A stretch of DNA of 25,628 nucleotides, from assembly GCA_038227745.1 (NCBI GenBank), contig JBBRPS010000036.1:1-25628 (forward strand), written 5' to 3'. The position numbers and the translations under genes are program-made. The stretch's first letter is position 1, and every line of letters begins with the position of its first letter. This document shows positions 13,555 to 21,882 of the stretch, piece after piece. The notes below the pieces were generated by a model that did not search any database, had not been told where the DNA came from, and was given only the letters and a program-made list of their open reading frames with translations. This stretch comes from DASPXY01 sp038227745. GTDB taxonomy: Bacteria; Planctomycetota; Planctomycetia; Gemmatales; Gemmataceae.

Positions 13555-13632
13555 AGCACCGGGTAGCCCGGGAGGCGCTCGCAGAACCGTGACCCCAGCT
13601 CGGCGTTTGCCCGGCCGGCAGAAGGCCGTCCC

Positions 13633-15474
13633 TCAGACGCGGCGGAATTGCCGGTCGAGGTTCTGGCGGGTGAAGAGCAGGGATGTCGGCCGTCCGTGGG
13701 GGCAGTGGTGCGTGTCCTGCGCCAGGTGGCGCTGGGCCACCAGGGCGTCGATCTCCTCCTGGGTGAGGCGGTCGCCGGCCCGCACCGCGGCGTGGCAGGC
13801 CATCAGGCTCAGCAGGTCGTTGAACAGCTGGTCGCGGTCCGGCACGCGTTCTCGCGCTCCCAGGTAGTCGGCCACCGCCTGCAAGATGCCCCGCGGCGTG
13901 CGCTTGCTCAGGGCGGCCGGGTAGCCGGTCAGCAGCACGGTCCCGCCGCCGAAACCCTCCACGCCCAGCCCCAGGTTCGCGAGGGCCTCGCGGTGCTCCA
14001 GCACGAGGGCCGCCTGGGCGGGCGGCAGGTTGACCGTTTCGGGCACGAGCAGCCCCTGGGACTCCACCTTGCCGGCACGGAGCTGGTCCTTGAAGCGCTC
14101 GAAGAGGAGGCGCTCGTGGAGGGCGTGCTGGTCGATGACGAGGATGCCTTCGGGCACTTCCACCAGCAGATACAGCTCGTGCATCTGCACCGCCTTCACG
14201 CCCCCTTGACCGCGCCCTTCAGGCCCCTTGCCGGCGCGCGGCGTCGCGTCCTCGACTCGGGGGTTTGTTGGCCGAACGTCCGGTAATGTGGAGGAAGGAA
14301 GCGCTCTGCCGCGCTCTGGCCGGTCCACGGGAGGATCGGGCGGCGGGAAGAGCGGCAGCACCTTGGGCGTCGGCGGCGCGGGCACAGTCACGTTCGGCCG
14401 CCCTTCCGTCTGCCCAGTGGTCACGCGGGCGGCGCTCGGCTGCGGCCTGATCGGCGCCCCGGGGCCGCGCATCTGGGCGGTCAGATCCTCGGCCCGCAGT
14501 CGGTCCCGGACCCCCTCCAGCACCAGGCGGGAGACGGCTTCCGGATCGCGAAAACGGACCTCGGCCTTCGCCGGATGGACGTTCACGTCGACCCGATCGG
14601 GCGGCAGGTCGAGGTAGAGAAAGGCGACCGGGTGCCGCCCCGTCATCAGCAGGCCGCGGTACGCCTCGTGGAGGGCTTGAGAGAGGCCCCGGTCGCGCAC
14701 CCAGCGGCCGTTGACGAACAGATACACCAGCCCGCTGCCGCCCCGGTCGCACGCCGGGTCGGCCACGTACCCCTCCAGCGTCACGGCCCCCTCGCTGGCC
14801 TCCACAGGGTAGAGGCGATCGCAGACCTCCTTGCCGAAGAAGAGGGCGACGCGGTCGAACAGGTCGGCGGACAGGGGCACGTCGTAAACGGGCTTGCCGT
14901 TGTGCCGCAGCGTCAGGTGGGGGACGTGCCGCGACAGCGCCAGGCGCAGGAAAACCTCGCTGACGTGGCCCATTTCCACCCCGGGGCCGCGCAGGAACTT
15001 GCGCCGCACCGGCGTGGTGTAGAACAGGTGCCGCACCTCGACGCGCGTCCCAGGGGCGCCGTTCCACGGCCGGGGGCCGGACAGCACGCCGCCGTGGCAG
15101 GTCACCTCGGCGCCGCAGTTCTCTCCGGGCGGGCGGGACTGGAGGGTGACCTGGGCGACGCCGCCGACGGAGGCGAGGGCCTCGCCGCGGAAGCCGAAGG
15201 TGCCCACACGGAACAGGTCGTCGGCGGTCTGGAGCTTGCTGGTGGCGTGAGGGGCGAAGGCCAGGATCAGGTCGTCGGGTGCAATGCCGCAGCCGTCGTC
15301 CACGACCCGGATCAGGCCGGTGCCGCCCTGCTCGACCTCGACGGTGACGTGCGTGCTGCCGGCGTCGATGCTGTTCTCCAGCAACTCCTTCAGGACGCTG
15401 GCGGGCCGCTCGATGACCTCCCCGGCGGCGATCTGCGTCACGACCGAGGTCGGCAGCTGCTGGATGCGGGGCAT
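13633..15474 (-). CDS. mutL: DNA mismatch repair protein MutL
   Basis: A 613-residue MutL that couples mismatch recognition by MutS to strand incision. The GHKL ATPase domain (1-330) has all motifs: KELLENSIDAGS with Glu30 and Asn34, VDDGCGI, HATSK and GTFGFRGEALAS. The transducer domain contains VDVNVHPAKAEVRF (about 295-308). A proline-rich linker covers about 335-425. The C-terminal dimerisation domain carries the metal-binding endonuclease motif DQHALHERLLFE (448-459), plus ACHAAVRAG (559) and CPHGRPT (591), so this is a nicking MutL of the non-E. coli type. No mutS is in the window. It stands alone on its strand, 225 bases from the next minus-strand frame. Confidence 0.97.
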   Translation of the reverse strand: MPRIQQLPTSVVTQIAAGEVIERPASVLKELLENSIDAGSTHVTVEVEQGGTGLIRVVDDGCGIAPDDLILAFAPHATSKLQTADDLFRVGTFGFRGEALASVGGVAQVTLQSRPPGENCGAEVTCHGGVLSGPRPWNGAPGTRVEVRHLFYTTPVRRKFLRGPGVEMGHVSEVFLRLALSRHVPHLTLRHNGKPVYDVPLSADLFDRVALFFGKEVCDRLYPVEASEGAVTLEGYVADPACDRGGSGLVYLFVNGRWVRDRGLSQALHEAYRGLLMTGRHPVAFLYLDLPPDRVDVNVHPAKAEVRFRDPEAVSRLVLEGVRDRLRAEDLTAQMRGPGAPIRPQPSAARVTTGQTEGRPNVTVPAPPTPKVLPLFPPPDPPVDRPERGRALPSSTLPDVRPTNPRVEDATPRAGKGPEGRGQGGVKAVQMHELYLLVEVPEGILVIDQHALHERLLFERFKDQLRAGKVESQGLLVPETVNLPPAQAALVLEHREALANLGLGVEGFGGGTVLLTGYPAALSKRTPRGILQAVADYLGARERVPDRDQLFNDLLSLMACHAAVRAGDRLTQEEIDALVAQRHLAQDTHHCPHGRPTSLLFTRQNLDRQFRRV

Positions 15475-15697
15475 GGAAGATACTTCGGTGAGAGAGCCGC
15501 GGGCCGGCTACGGTAAGGGACTACCTTGCACATCAACCATCCTACCAGCTGCCAGGGTCGGGTCACAAAGGCAGTAGAGACCGTGGCGTGCCGGCCCTTG
15601 CCGCCCTGCGGTCGTGGTGGGCGGGTGCGGGACAGCGGACGAACTGAGCAAGCCCTGAAGTGCAGCACGCCTCGGACAACAGCAGCCCGTGCGACGC

Positions 15698-16027
15698 CTA
15701 CTCCCGCAGCAACCGGGGGACAGCCCCGCCCTGACTGCTGCCGGGGACGGGGACCATGGCGTCGCCCCGGATCTCCAGCAAGCCGTCCAGCCGCTGCCCC
15801 AGCGCTTGCAGTTCCCCGTAGAAGGATGCTTTCACGGCCGGGTCGAGCTGGCGCCGCTTCACCAGGACGTGCGCGCCGCCCCGGGTCCGGACCACGGCCA
15901 GCGGCGTCTTCCCCAGGATGCCGCGGATGTCGCGGACGACGGCGGCCACGTCGTCGTTCCCGGCGGCGTCCACGTCGCGGTCCAGGTACGGCTGCCGGCT
16001 GGCGGAGCGGTGGATCTCGGTCTTCAC
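15698..16027 (-). CDS. Hypothetical protein, possibly 5'-truncated
   Basis: From a GTG at 16027 the product has 109 residues, but the frame is open back to 16108 and gives convincing protein there (KWEASPGRGWPFWWDSL) without a good start codon, so the gene has probably lost its 5' end or starts at a rare codon. The product contains VVRDIRGILGKTPLAVVRTR, GGAHVLVKRR and ALGQRLDGLLEIRG. The TRGG-x-HVLV piece looks like a strand-turn-strand, but I do not recognise the family. An upstream, separate fragment just before 16113 on the same strand ends AAEFAYFKKADGS, suggesting another lost gene. Confidence 0.45.
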   Translation of the reverse strand: MKTEIHRSASRQPYLDRDVDAAGNDDVAAVVRDIRGILGKTPLAVVRTRGGAHVLVKRRQLDPAVKASFYGELQALGQRLDGLLEIRGDAMVPVPGSSQGGAVPRLLRE

Positions 16028-16362
16028 CAGGCTGTCCCACCAGAACGGCCACCCCTCGGCCAGGGGATGCCTCCCACTTGAGAGTTGCCGGGGTCAGCCA
16101 GACGCCTCCGTGTTAGCTCCCGTCCGCCTTCTTGAAGTACGCGAACTCTGCCGCGTTCGCCGCTCGGAGCGGCGGAGCACGCCGGAGCCAGGGAAGCGCG
16201 GCAGAAGCTGACAGTGCAGCCGGGGGCAGCGGCGCGGCCGGCCGAGCAAGCGGGGGCGGACCCCCGGCGCATCGATAATTCGGAAGAATTAGTGTGCGCC
16301 AGGATGGGCGGGCGGGCACAATAGAGAACCAAGCTGCTCCGGTCCGTTGGAGGAGGTTCGCG

Positions 16363-19300
16363 ATGCACCCCCACACTCCCACGCTTCTTCATCACCTACA
16401 CCGCCTGGCCGCGCCAGCGGCCTCGGACACTACTCTCCTGGCGCGTTGGGCGGAGCGGCGCGACCAAGGCGCGTTCGCCGAGTTGGTGAGCCGCCACGGC
16501 CCGATGGTCCTTGGCGTCTGCCGCCGCGTCCTGGGTGATGTCCAGCACGCCGAGGACGTCTTCCAGGCCACCTTCCTCGTCCTGGCCGACAAGGCCGCCG
16601 CCCTGCGCCGCCCGGAAGCCCTGCCGGGCTTCCTCTACCGCGTTGCCCTGCGACTGGCACGCAAGGCGCGGGCATCGGCCCGCCGGCGGCCCGCCTGCGC
16701 CCGGCCCGAGGCTCCCGAGCCACCCGACCAGCAGCCGCACCCGTTCGACGTCCTCAGCGGGCGGGAGTTGCTCGCCCAGCTGGACGCCGAAGTGGCCCGC
16801 TTGCCGGAGGTCTATCGGCTGCCGGTGCTGCTCTGTGTGCTGCAAGAACGAACCATTGAGGAAGCGGCCCGCCTGCTTGGCTGGAGCGTCGGCTCGGTGC
16901 GCGGCCGCCTGACGCGGGGGCGCGAGCGGCTGCGCGACCGCCTGACGCGCCGCGGACTGACTCTGTCGGTGGGGGCAGTTGCCCTGCTGGCCCCGGCGGC
17001 GCTGCCCGAGCATTTGCGGGCCGCGGCGGTGCGCAACCTCGCCAGTCCCGTCCCCTCCGCGATCCGCACTCTGGCCGCCGGTTCCGCCCCGGCCCTGACG
17101 CACAAGACCTTGGGCCTGGGCGTCCTGCTGGCGGTCGCCGGCCTGGCGATCGCTGTGTCGCTGGGGGCCACGCCGCGGCCCCAGGCGCCGGCCGCGCCCG
17201 TGCCGGTCGATCCGCCGGCGCAAGCCCGGGAGCAGCCGCGTCTCGACCGCCACGGCGATCCGCTGCCGCCGGGAGCGGTCGCGCGTCTGGGGACGGTCCG
17301 GTTTCGCGTCGCGGGCGAGGTGCAGACGCTGGCCTTCGCCCCCGACGGCAAAACACTCGCGGTCGGCTCCTACGCCGGCCTCTCCTTCTTCGACACCACG
17401 AGCGGGAAGCGGGTCCGCCACTTCAAGTGCACCTGGTCGCACCCAGACGTGCTGCTCGCCTATTCCCTGGACGGCAAACGCCTGGCCGCGCGGGTGGATG
17501 AGCTGGTCAGCAAGCGCATTCAGCGGGTGATTCGCGTCTGGGAGCTGCCCGGCGGTGCGAAGTCGCGGGTTTACTCGCTTGAGCGCGCGTTCTGGCTGGG
17601 CTGGTCGGGCGCCGGCGAGCCACTGGCGGTGTCCCTGGAACAGGGCGGGCTGCGCCTGCATGAACTGACCGCGGGCCGCTCGCGCCGCTTCGAGTGCCCC
17701 GACCTGCCAAAGCCCCATTTGCACGACTACACCGTCTTCGCCGCGACCCCGGGCGCCCGGGTCATCGCGGTCGCGGACGGAGGCCGGCGGACCGTCTACC
17801 TCTGGGACACAACGGCTGACAGGCCGCGGCGCACGCTGGAACCGAAGGGGGACAACGTGTACACGCTCGCGCTCTCCCCGGACGGGGCCAGGTTGGTTTC
17901 GATCACGAGCACGGCGCTGCAGATGTGGGACGTGGCTTCCGGCAAGGCGCTGTACACGGTCGAGACGAAGGACCGCTACCGCCTCGCCCGGTTTAGCCCG
18001 GACGGCAAGTGGCTGGCGGTCGCGGCGAGCGGCTGGGCCCTCTCCTTCTGGGACGCGGCCACGGGCAAGGAGCGCGGCCGCACGCAGCGCGACACCGATT
18101 ATGCCCCGCAGTTCGCGTTCTCCCCGGACAGCAAGACATTTGCCACACTGGAGCGCCACGGCAGCGCCTTCCACATCTGGGACGTCCCTACAGGCCGGCT
18201 GCGCAGCGAGCCCGTGGGGCATACGCACCGGCCGCACGGGTTCTCCTTCACCCCGGACGGCCGGCGCGTGGCCACCGGCGCCATGGACGGCAGCATTCAC
18301 GTCTGGAATCCGGCCACGGGCGAGGCGCTGGCCCACATCAAGCGGCGGCAGTGGGTCCGCAACGGGTTGTTCTCGGCGGACGGGCGCCAGCTCTTCTCGG
18401 CCTGGACCGACGACCAGGTTTGGGTTTCCGACTCCCGCACCGGCGCGCGGCAACACGTCCTCAAACTGGAAGACCCCGACCGCCCGGACACGTATCAGTC
18501 GGCCCTCTCGATGACCCTGTCCGCCGACGGCAAGACCCTGATCACCCTCAGTTCCTACTACGCGAAAAACCAGGCCGGCCCGCGCTACCAGGACACCTTG
18601 ATCACCGGCTGGGACACCTCCACGCGTAAGCTTCACTTCCGGCGCCGGCACCCCAGGATGGACTCCAGGGGCGCGACGTCGCCGGATGCCCGAGTGCTGG
18701 CCGTGCCGCACCCGGCTGCCGACGAAGGGCTTGGTCGGGGCGTCGGGGCGGGGCCGATGCGGCTTGAGGATCTGCGGACCGGCGAGATGCTGCTGACCTT
18801 CCCGGCGCTGGAAGGGCAAACCTGGCCGCTGGCCTTTTCGCGGGACGGGCGGCTCCTGGCGGCCAGTAATTCCTCTCCGAACACAGCCATCAAGAGAGGA
18901 GGGCGCGCGACCGGGATGACCCTGCGCCTGTTTGAGGTCGCGGCCGCCGCCGAGGTGTTGTCGCTGCCCGCGGCGTATCAAAACCGCGTCGCCTTCAGCG
19001 CGGACGGTCGCCTGCTGGCGGTGGCGGACCCGGAACGGGCGATCCTCGTCTGGGATCTGGCCCGCGGCCGCGAGCTGCGGCGTTTCACCGGGTTCGACGC
19101 CGAGGTGACGGACCTGGGCTTCTCGCCCGACGGGCGGCGCCTCCTCTCTGGGCTCGGCGATTCCACGGTGCTCGTCTGGGACGTGGGAGCGCGCGACCCC
19201 GGGACAGACAAGCTCGGGCCGGAGGGCGTGGCAAAGGCCTGGGCCGACCTTGCCGGAGCGGATGCCGCCCGCGCGTTCCGGGCGCGTGGGGCCCTCGTGC

Positions 19301-19731
19301 TGGCCCCCGAGGAGGCGGTCGCCTGGTTGCAGGGCCGGTTGCAACGTGCCGCGCCGGCTGACCCGGAGCGTTTGCGGCTGCTCCTGGCCGACCTGGGTAG
19401 CAAGCGGTTCGCGGTCCGCGACAAGGCTCAGGCGGCCCTGGAAGGAATTGGCGATCTGGCGGAGGGGGCGCTGCGGCGGGCGCTGGCGGACGCGACGACG
19501 CTCGAAGTGCGGCGGCGCATCGAAGGGTTGCTAGCCCGCCTGCGTCGGCCGGTCACACAGCCCGAAGCCCTGCGCTCCGTGCGCACGGTGGCGGTGCTGG
19601 AGGACATCGCCACCCCGGCCGCGCGGGCCTTGCTCGCCGCGTTGGCCGCCGGGGCGCCCGACGCCCGCCTCACCCGGGAAGCGCGGGCCTCCTTGGGTCG
19701 CCTCCAGCTCCGGCCGCTGGCGCCGCGCTGA
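16363..19731 (+). CDS. ECF sigma factor fused to a WD40 propeller and HEAT-like tail
   Basis: A 1122-residue fusion typical of Gemmata-group planctomycetes. Residues 20-105 are sigma region 2 (AELVSRHGPMVLGVCRRVLG, then QHAEDVFQATFLVLA). Residues 145-195 are region 4 (LPEVYRLPVLLCVLQERTIE and the helix-turn-helix AARLLGWSVGSVRGRL). A membrane segment lies at about 249-269 (LGLGVLLAVAGLAIAVSLG). From about 300 to 960 come repeated WD40 blades with FSPDGKWLAVAASG-like strands. The tail (about 1000-1120) has a HEAT-like repeat (VRDKAQAALEGIGDLAEGAL). The layout suggests an extracytoplasmic propeller sensing a signal and a cytoplasmic sigma part switching transcription, but no target promoter can be named. 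The ATG follows GGAGGAGG; an ATG 69 bases earlier is less likely. No anti-sigma gene is adjacent. Confidence 0.9.
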   Translation: MHPHTPTLLHHLHRLAAPAASDTTLLARWAERRDQGAFAELVSRHGPMVLGVCRRVLGDVQHAEDVFQATFLVLADKAAALRRPEALPGFLYRVALRLARKARASARRRPACARPEAPEPPDQQPHPFDVLSGRELLAQLDAEVARLPEVYRLPVLLCVLQERTIEEAARLLGWSVGSVRGRLTRGRERLRDRLTRRGLTLSVGAVALLAPAALPEHLRAAAVRNLASPVPSAIRTLAAGSAPALTHKTLGLGVLLAVAGLAIAVSLGATPRPQAPAAPVPVDPPAQAREQPRLDRHGDPLPPGAVARLGTVRFRVAGEVQTLAFAPDGKTLAVGSYAGLSFFDTTSGKRVRHFKCTWSHPDVLLAYSLDGKRLAARVDELVSKRIQRVIRVWELPGGAKSRVYSLERAFWLGWSGAGEPLAVSLEQGGLRLHELTAGRSRRFECPDLPKPHLHDYTVFAATPGARVIAVADGGRRTVYLWDTTADRPRRTLEPKGDNVYTLALSPDGARLVSITSTALQMWDVASGKALYTVETKDRYRLARFSPDGKWLAVAASGWALSFWDAATGKERGRTQRDTDYAPQFAFSPDSKTFATLERHGSAFHIWDVPTGRLRSEPVGHTHRPHGFSFTPDGRRVATGAMDGSIHVWNPATGEALAHIKRRQWVRNGLFSADGRQLFSAWTDDQVWVSDSRTGARQHVLKLEDPDRPDTYQSALSMTLSADGKTLITLSSYYAKNQAGPRYQDTLITGWDTSTRKLHFRRRHPRMDSRGATSPDARVLAVPHPAADEGLGRGVGAGPMRLEDLRTGEMLLTFPALEGQTWPLAFSRDGRLLAASNSSPNTAIKRGGRATGMTLRLFEVAAAAEVLSLPAAYQNRVAFSADGRLLAVADPERAILVWDLARGRELRRFTGFDAEVTDLGFSPDGRRLLSGLGDSTVLVWDVGARDPGTDKLGPEGVAKAWADLAGADAARAFRARGALVLAPEEAVAWLQGRLQRAAPADPERLRLLLADLGSKRFAVRDKAQAALEGIGDLAEGALRRALADATTLEVRRRIEGLLARLRRPVTQPEALRSVRTVAVLEDIATPAARALLAALAAGAPDARLTREARASLGRLQLRPLAPR

Positions 19732-19951
19732 CGCTAAAACGCTCGCGGCGGCCGGGGAGGGGCCGGAAAATGGTGGTCGGGCACCCGCCGATCAGACGCT
19801 CCCCGGGTCGTCTTGCGCGTCGGTCCGACACCCCGCGGTCGATCACACCGCCGCACGCAACGCTCCGGCTTTCGGAACCGGTTCGGGTCCGCCAACGGCC
19901 GGTGTCAACCGGCTTGCTATTCGCGTGTTGCGAAACTCGGCGAGTTGCTTA

Positions 19952-20029
19952 GAGCGTCCGGAAACAATGACCGCAAATGCCAGAAATCAGGGCGTTTTCA
20001 GCAAACTTCGTCATTGTTTCCGGACGCTC
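19952..20029. mobile_element. 78-bp MITE-like element with perfect 20-bp inverted repeats
   Basis: GAGCGTCCGGAAACAATGAC at 19952-19971 is repeated exactly in inverse orientation at 20010-20029. TTA flanks both sides (19949-19951 and 20030-20032), a three-base target duplication as made by some IS5-type transposases. The interior codes for nothing. It is too small to move itself and would need a transposase elsewhere. Confidence 0.75.
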
Positions 20030-20032
20030 TTA

Positions 20033-20504
20033 TGGGATGGGCGATCACGGTCGCTGGTCACGTCGGATCCAAGGGACCGAGGGCGTCGATGTCGCCCGCC
20101 CCAAGGCTGCCGGGTGCCGATTTGAAGAGCCGGTGCGGTGGAAGCAATCGGCCGGGGCCGGGCTGCGACTGCGGGCAACGGCCTCCAGGATAGGGGTATC
20201 CGCTGCCGGGATGGTAAGCGGGCGAGGTCTTCGGCCGCGCATGAGAGAGCCTCCAAGAAGGGGCTTTTCTCAGCATGCCCACTTACCCGAGTTGCAGGAC
20301 TGGGCCAGGGGCGGCGGTCGCGTGAGGGCTCCCACCGGGCCAACGCTACGACAGGTAATACAATGCGCAAGAGGAGCTTCTATCGAGAATCGCGGTGCTC
20401 GGACCATCCCGGGACGGGACAATCGGCGCCACAGACGGGCCGCTCGCGGAACGCTCGCCGCGATCGGCTTCGCGGCCCACGGAGCCCACGAAGGGAGCGG
20501 AGAG
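20033..20504. other. Stretch without a recognisable gene
   Basis: The frame of the following gene is open throughout this stretch, but its translation does not resemble the GT84 or linker part of cyclic glucan synthases, and no other frame shows a motif or a credible start. Confidence 0.4.
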
Positions 20505-21815
20505 ATGACCACCACAGCCGGCGAACCCGTTCGGCCCGCCACGGCAACCGGCCCAGGGCGTGCGACGGCGGACACACTGCACCCCGAGGTCGCGCTGCTG
20601 TCCAACGGCAGCTACGGCGTTTTGATCACCGCCGCCGGGGCTGGGGTCGGCACCTGGCGGGACCTGGACGTGACCCGCTGGCGCGAGGACGCGACCCGCG
20701 ACTGCTGGGGGCAGTTCTGTTACGTCCGCGACCTCGGCGATGGCACGGCCTGGTCGGTCGGCCACCAGCCGCTCTGCCGGACGGCCGACGAATACGATTT
20801 CGCGTTCCACGCCGACCGGGCCGAGTTCCGCCGCCGCGACGGCGCGGTCGAGACCCGCCTGGCCGTCCGCGTCGCGCCGGACCACGATGTGGAAGTCCGC
20901 CTGGTCACGCTCATCAACCACGGGGATCGGCCCCGCGAGTTCGACCTGACCAGCTACGCCGAGGTGTGCCTGAACCACCGCCGCGCCGACCAGGCCCACC
21001 CGGCCTTCGCGAAGCTGTTCCTGGAGACGGAGTTCGTCCCCGGTCCGGATGCCCTGCTGGCCCGCCGGCGGCCCCGGGCCGCGGACCAGAAGCCGATCTG
21101 GGCCGTCCATGTCTCCGCGGCGGACGGCCCGGTGGAGTACGATACCGACCGCGCCCGGTTCCTGGGCCGCGGCCGGACGCCGGCCAACCCCGCGGCGCTG
21201 GACCGCGGGGCCCGCCTGTCTGGCACCACCGGCCCGGTCCTGGACCCGGTCTTCAGCCTGCGGCGGGGGATCCGCCTGGCCCCGGGGGCGACGGCCAGCG
21301 TCGCGTTCGTCACGGGGGCGGCCGAGACCCGAGAGGCAGCCCTCTCCCTCGCCGAGCACTTCCGCGGACTCGCCGTTGCCGAGTGCGTCGATGGCCGAGC
21401 CCGGGTCGGAGACGAGCTACAGGAGCTGGGCCTGACGCCGGACGATGTTGCCCTGTTCAACCGACTGGCGGGTGCCGTCGTCTTCACTGGCCCGGCGCTG
21501 CGGATGCCGGACGCCGTCGCCGCCAACCGCCAGGGACAGCCGGGGCTTTGGCCGCACGCCATCTCTGGCGACCGCCCGATCGTGCTGGCCCGCGTCGTCA
21601 CCGCCGGCGACGAGTCGCTGGTCCGCCAGCTCGTGCAGTGGCACGTCTACGCCCGCCGCCGTGGCCTGGACCTGGACCTGGTCCTTCTGGACGAGCGCCC
21701 CGGTGACGCTGCCGAGCAGCTCAAGTCTGAACTCCAGACTAGTGCCCCGTCAACGCTTAATTTTGGGGTCACGGAGTCGGCTTTTTGCAAGGATTCCCGC
21801 TGGATTGCACAGTAG
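20505..21815 (+). CDS. 5' fragment of a GH94-type glycoside phosphorylase/cyclic glucan synthase gene, cut by a MITE
   Basis: From the ATG at 20505 (after GGAGCGGAGAG) the frame encodes the first about 412 residues of a larger protein, then runs into a transposon and stops at 21815 with a foreign tail (SAPSTLNFGVTESAFC). It begins with a GH94 beta-sandwich signature (LLSNGSYGVLITAAGAG and VTRWREDATRDCWGQFCYVR) and continues with EFDLTSYAEV, HPAFAKLFLETEFVPG and VLDPVFSLRRGIRL. This is the part found before the phosphorylase domain in NdvB-type cyclic beta-1,2-glucan synthases. The large N-terminal GT84 synthase and its membrane helices, normal in NdvB, are not in this window. The 3' part of the gene is at 21883-24492, in the matching frame once the insertion is removed. 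Confidence 0.75.
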   Translation: MTTTAGEPVRPATATGPGRATADTLHPEVALLSNGSYGVLITAAGAGVGTWRDLDVTRWREDATRDCWGQFCYVRDLGDGTAWSVGHQPLCRTADEYDFAFHADRAEFRRRDGAVETRLAVRVAPDHDVEVRLVTLINHGDRPREFDLTSYAEVCLNHRRADQAHPAFAKLFLETEFVPGPDALLARRRPRAADQKPIWAVHVSAADGPVEYDTDRARFLGRGRTPANPAALDRGARLSGTTGPVLDPVFSLRRGIRLAPGATASVAFVTGAAETREAALSLAEHFRGLAVAECVDGRARVGDELQELGLTPDDVALFNRLAGAVVFTGPALRMPDAVAANRQGQPGLWPHAISGDRPIVLARVVTAGDESLVRQLVQWHVYARRRGLDLDLVLLDERPGDAAEQLKSELQTSAPSTLNFGVTESAFCKDSRWIAQ

Positions 21816-21844
21816 CAACCCCAAAATTAAGCGTTGATGGGGCA
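21743..21844. mobile_element. 102-bp MITE inserted in the GH94 gene, flanked by CTAG
   Basis: The ends are inverted repeats of 27 bases with one mismatch (TGCCCCGTCAACGCTTAATT at the left, the same with A for G at the right). CTAG stands on both sides (21739-21742 and 21845-21848), a four-base target duplication; CTAG fits the YTAR preference known for IS701-type elements. The interior has no gene. Element plus duplication add 106 bases, which shifts the host gene's frame. Confidence 0.85.
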
Positions 21845-21882
21845 CTAGCCCCGCCGGCCCGCTGCTCGACAAGGCGGGTGGG

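Noticed and set aside
16396..19344. 982-codon minus-strand frame opposite the sigma-WD40 gene
   Set aside because: Its length reflects the GC-rich third positions of the real gene; it has no motifs or start signal.
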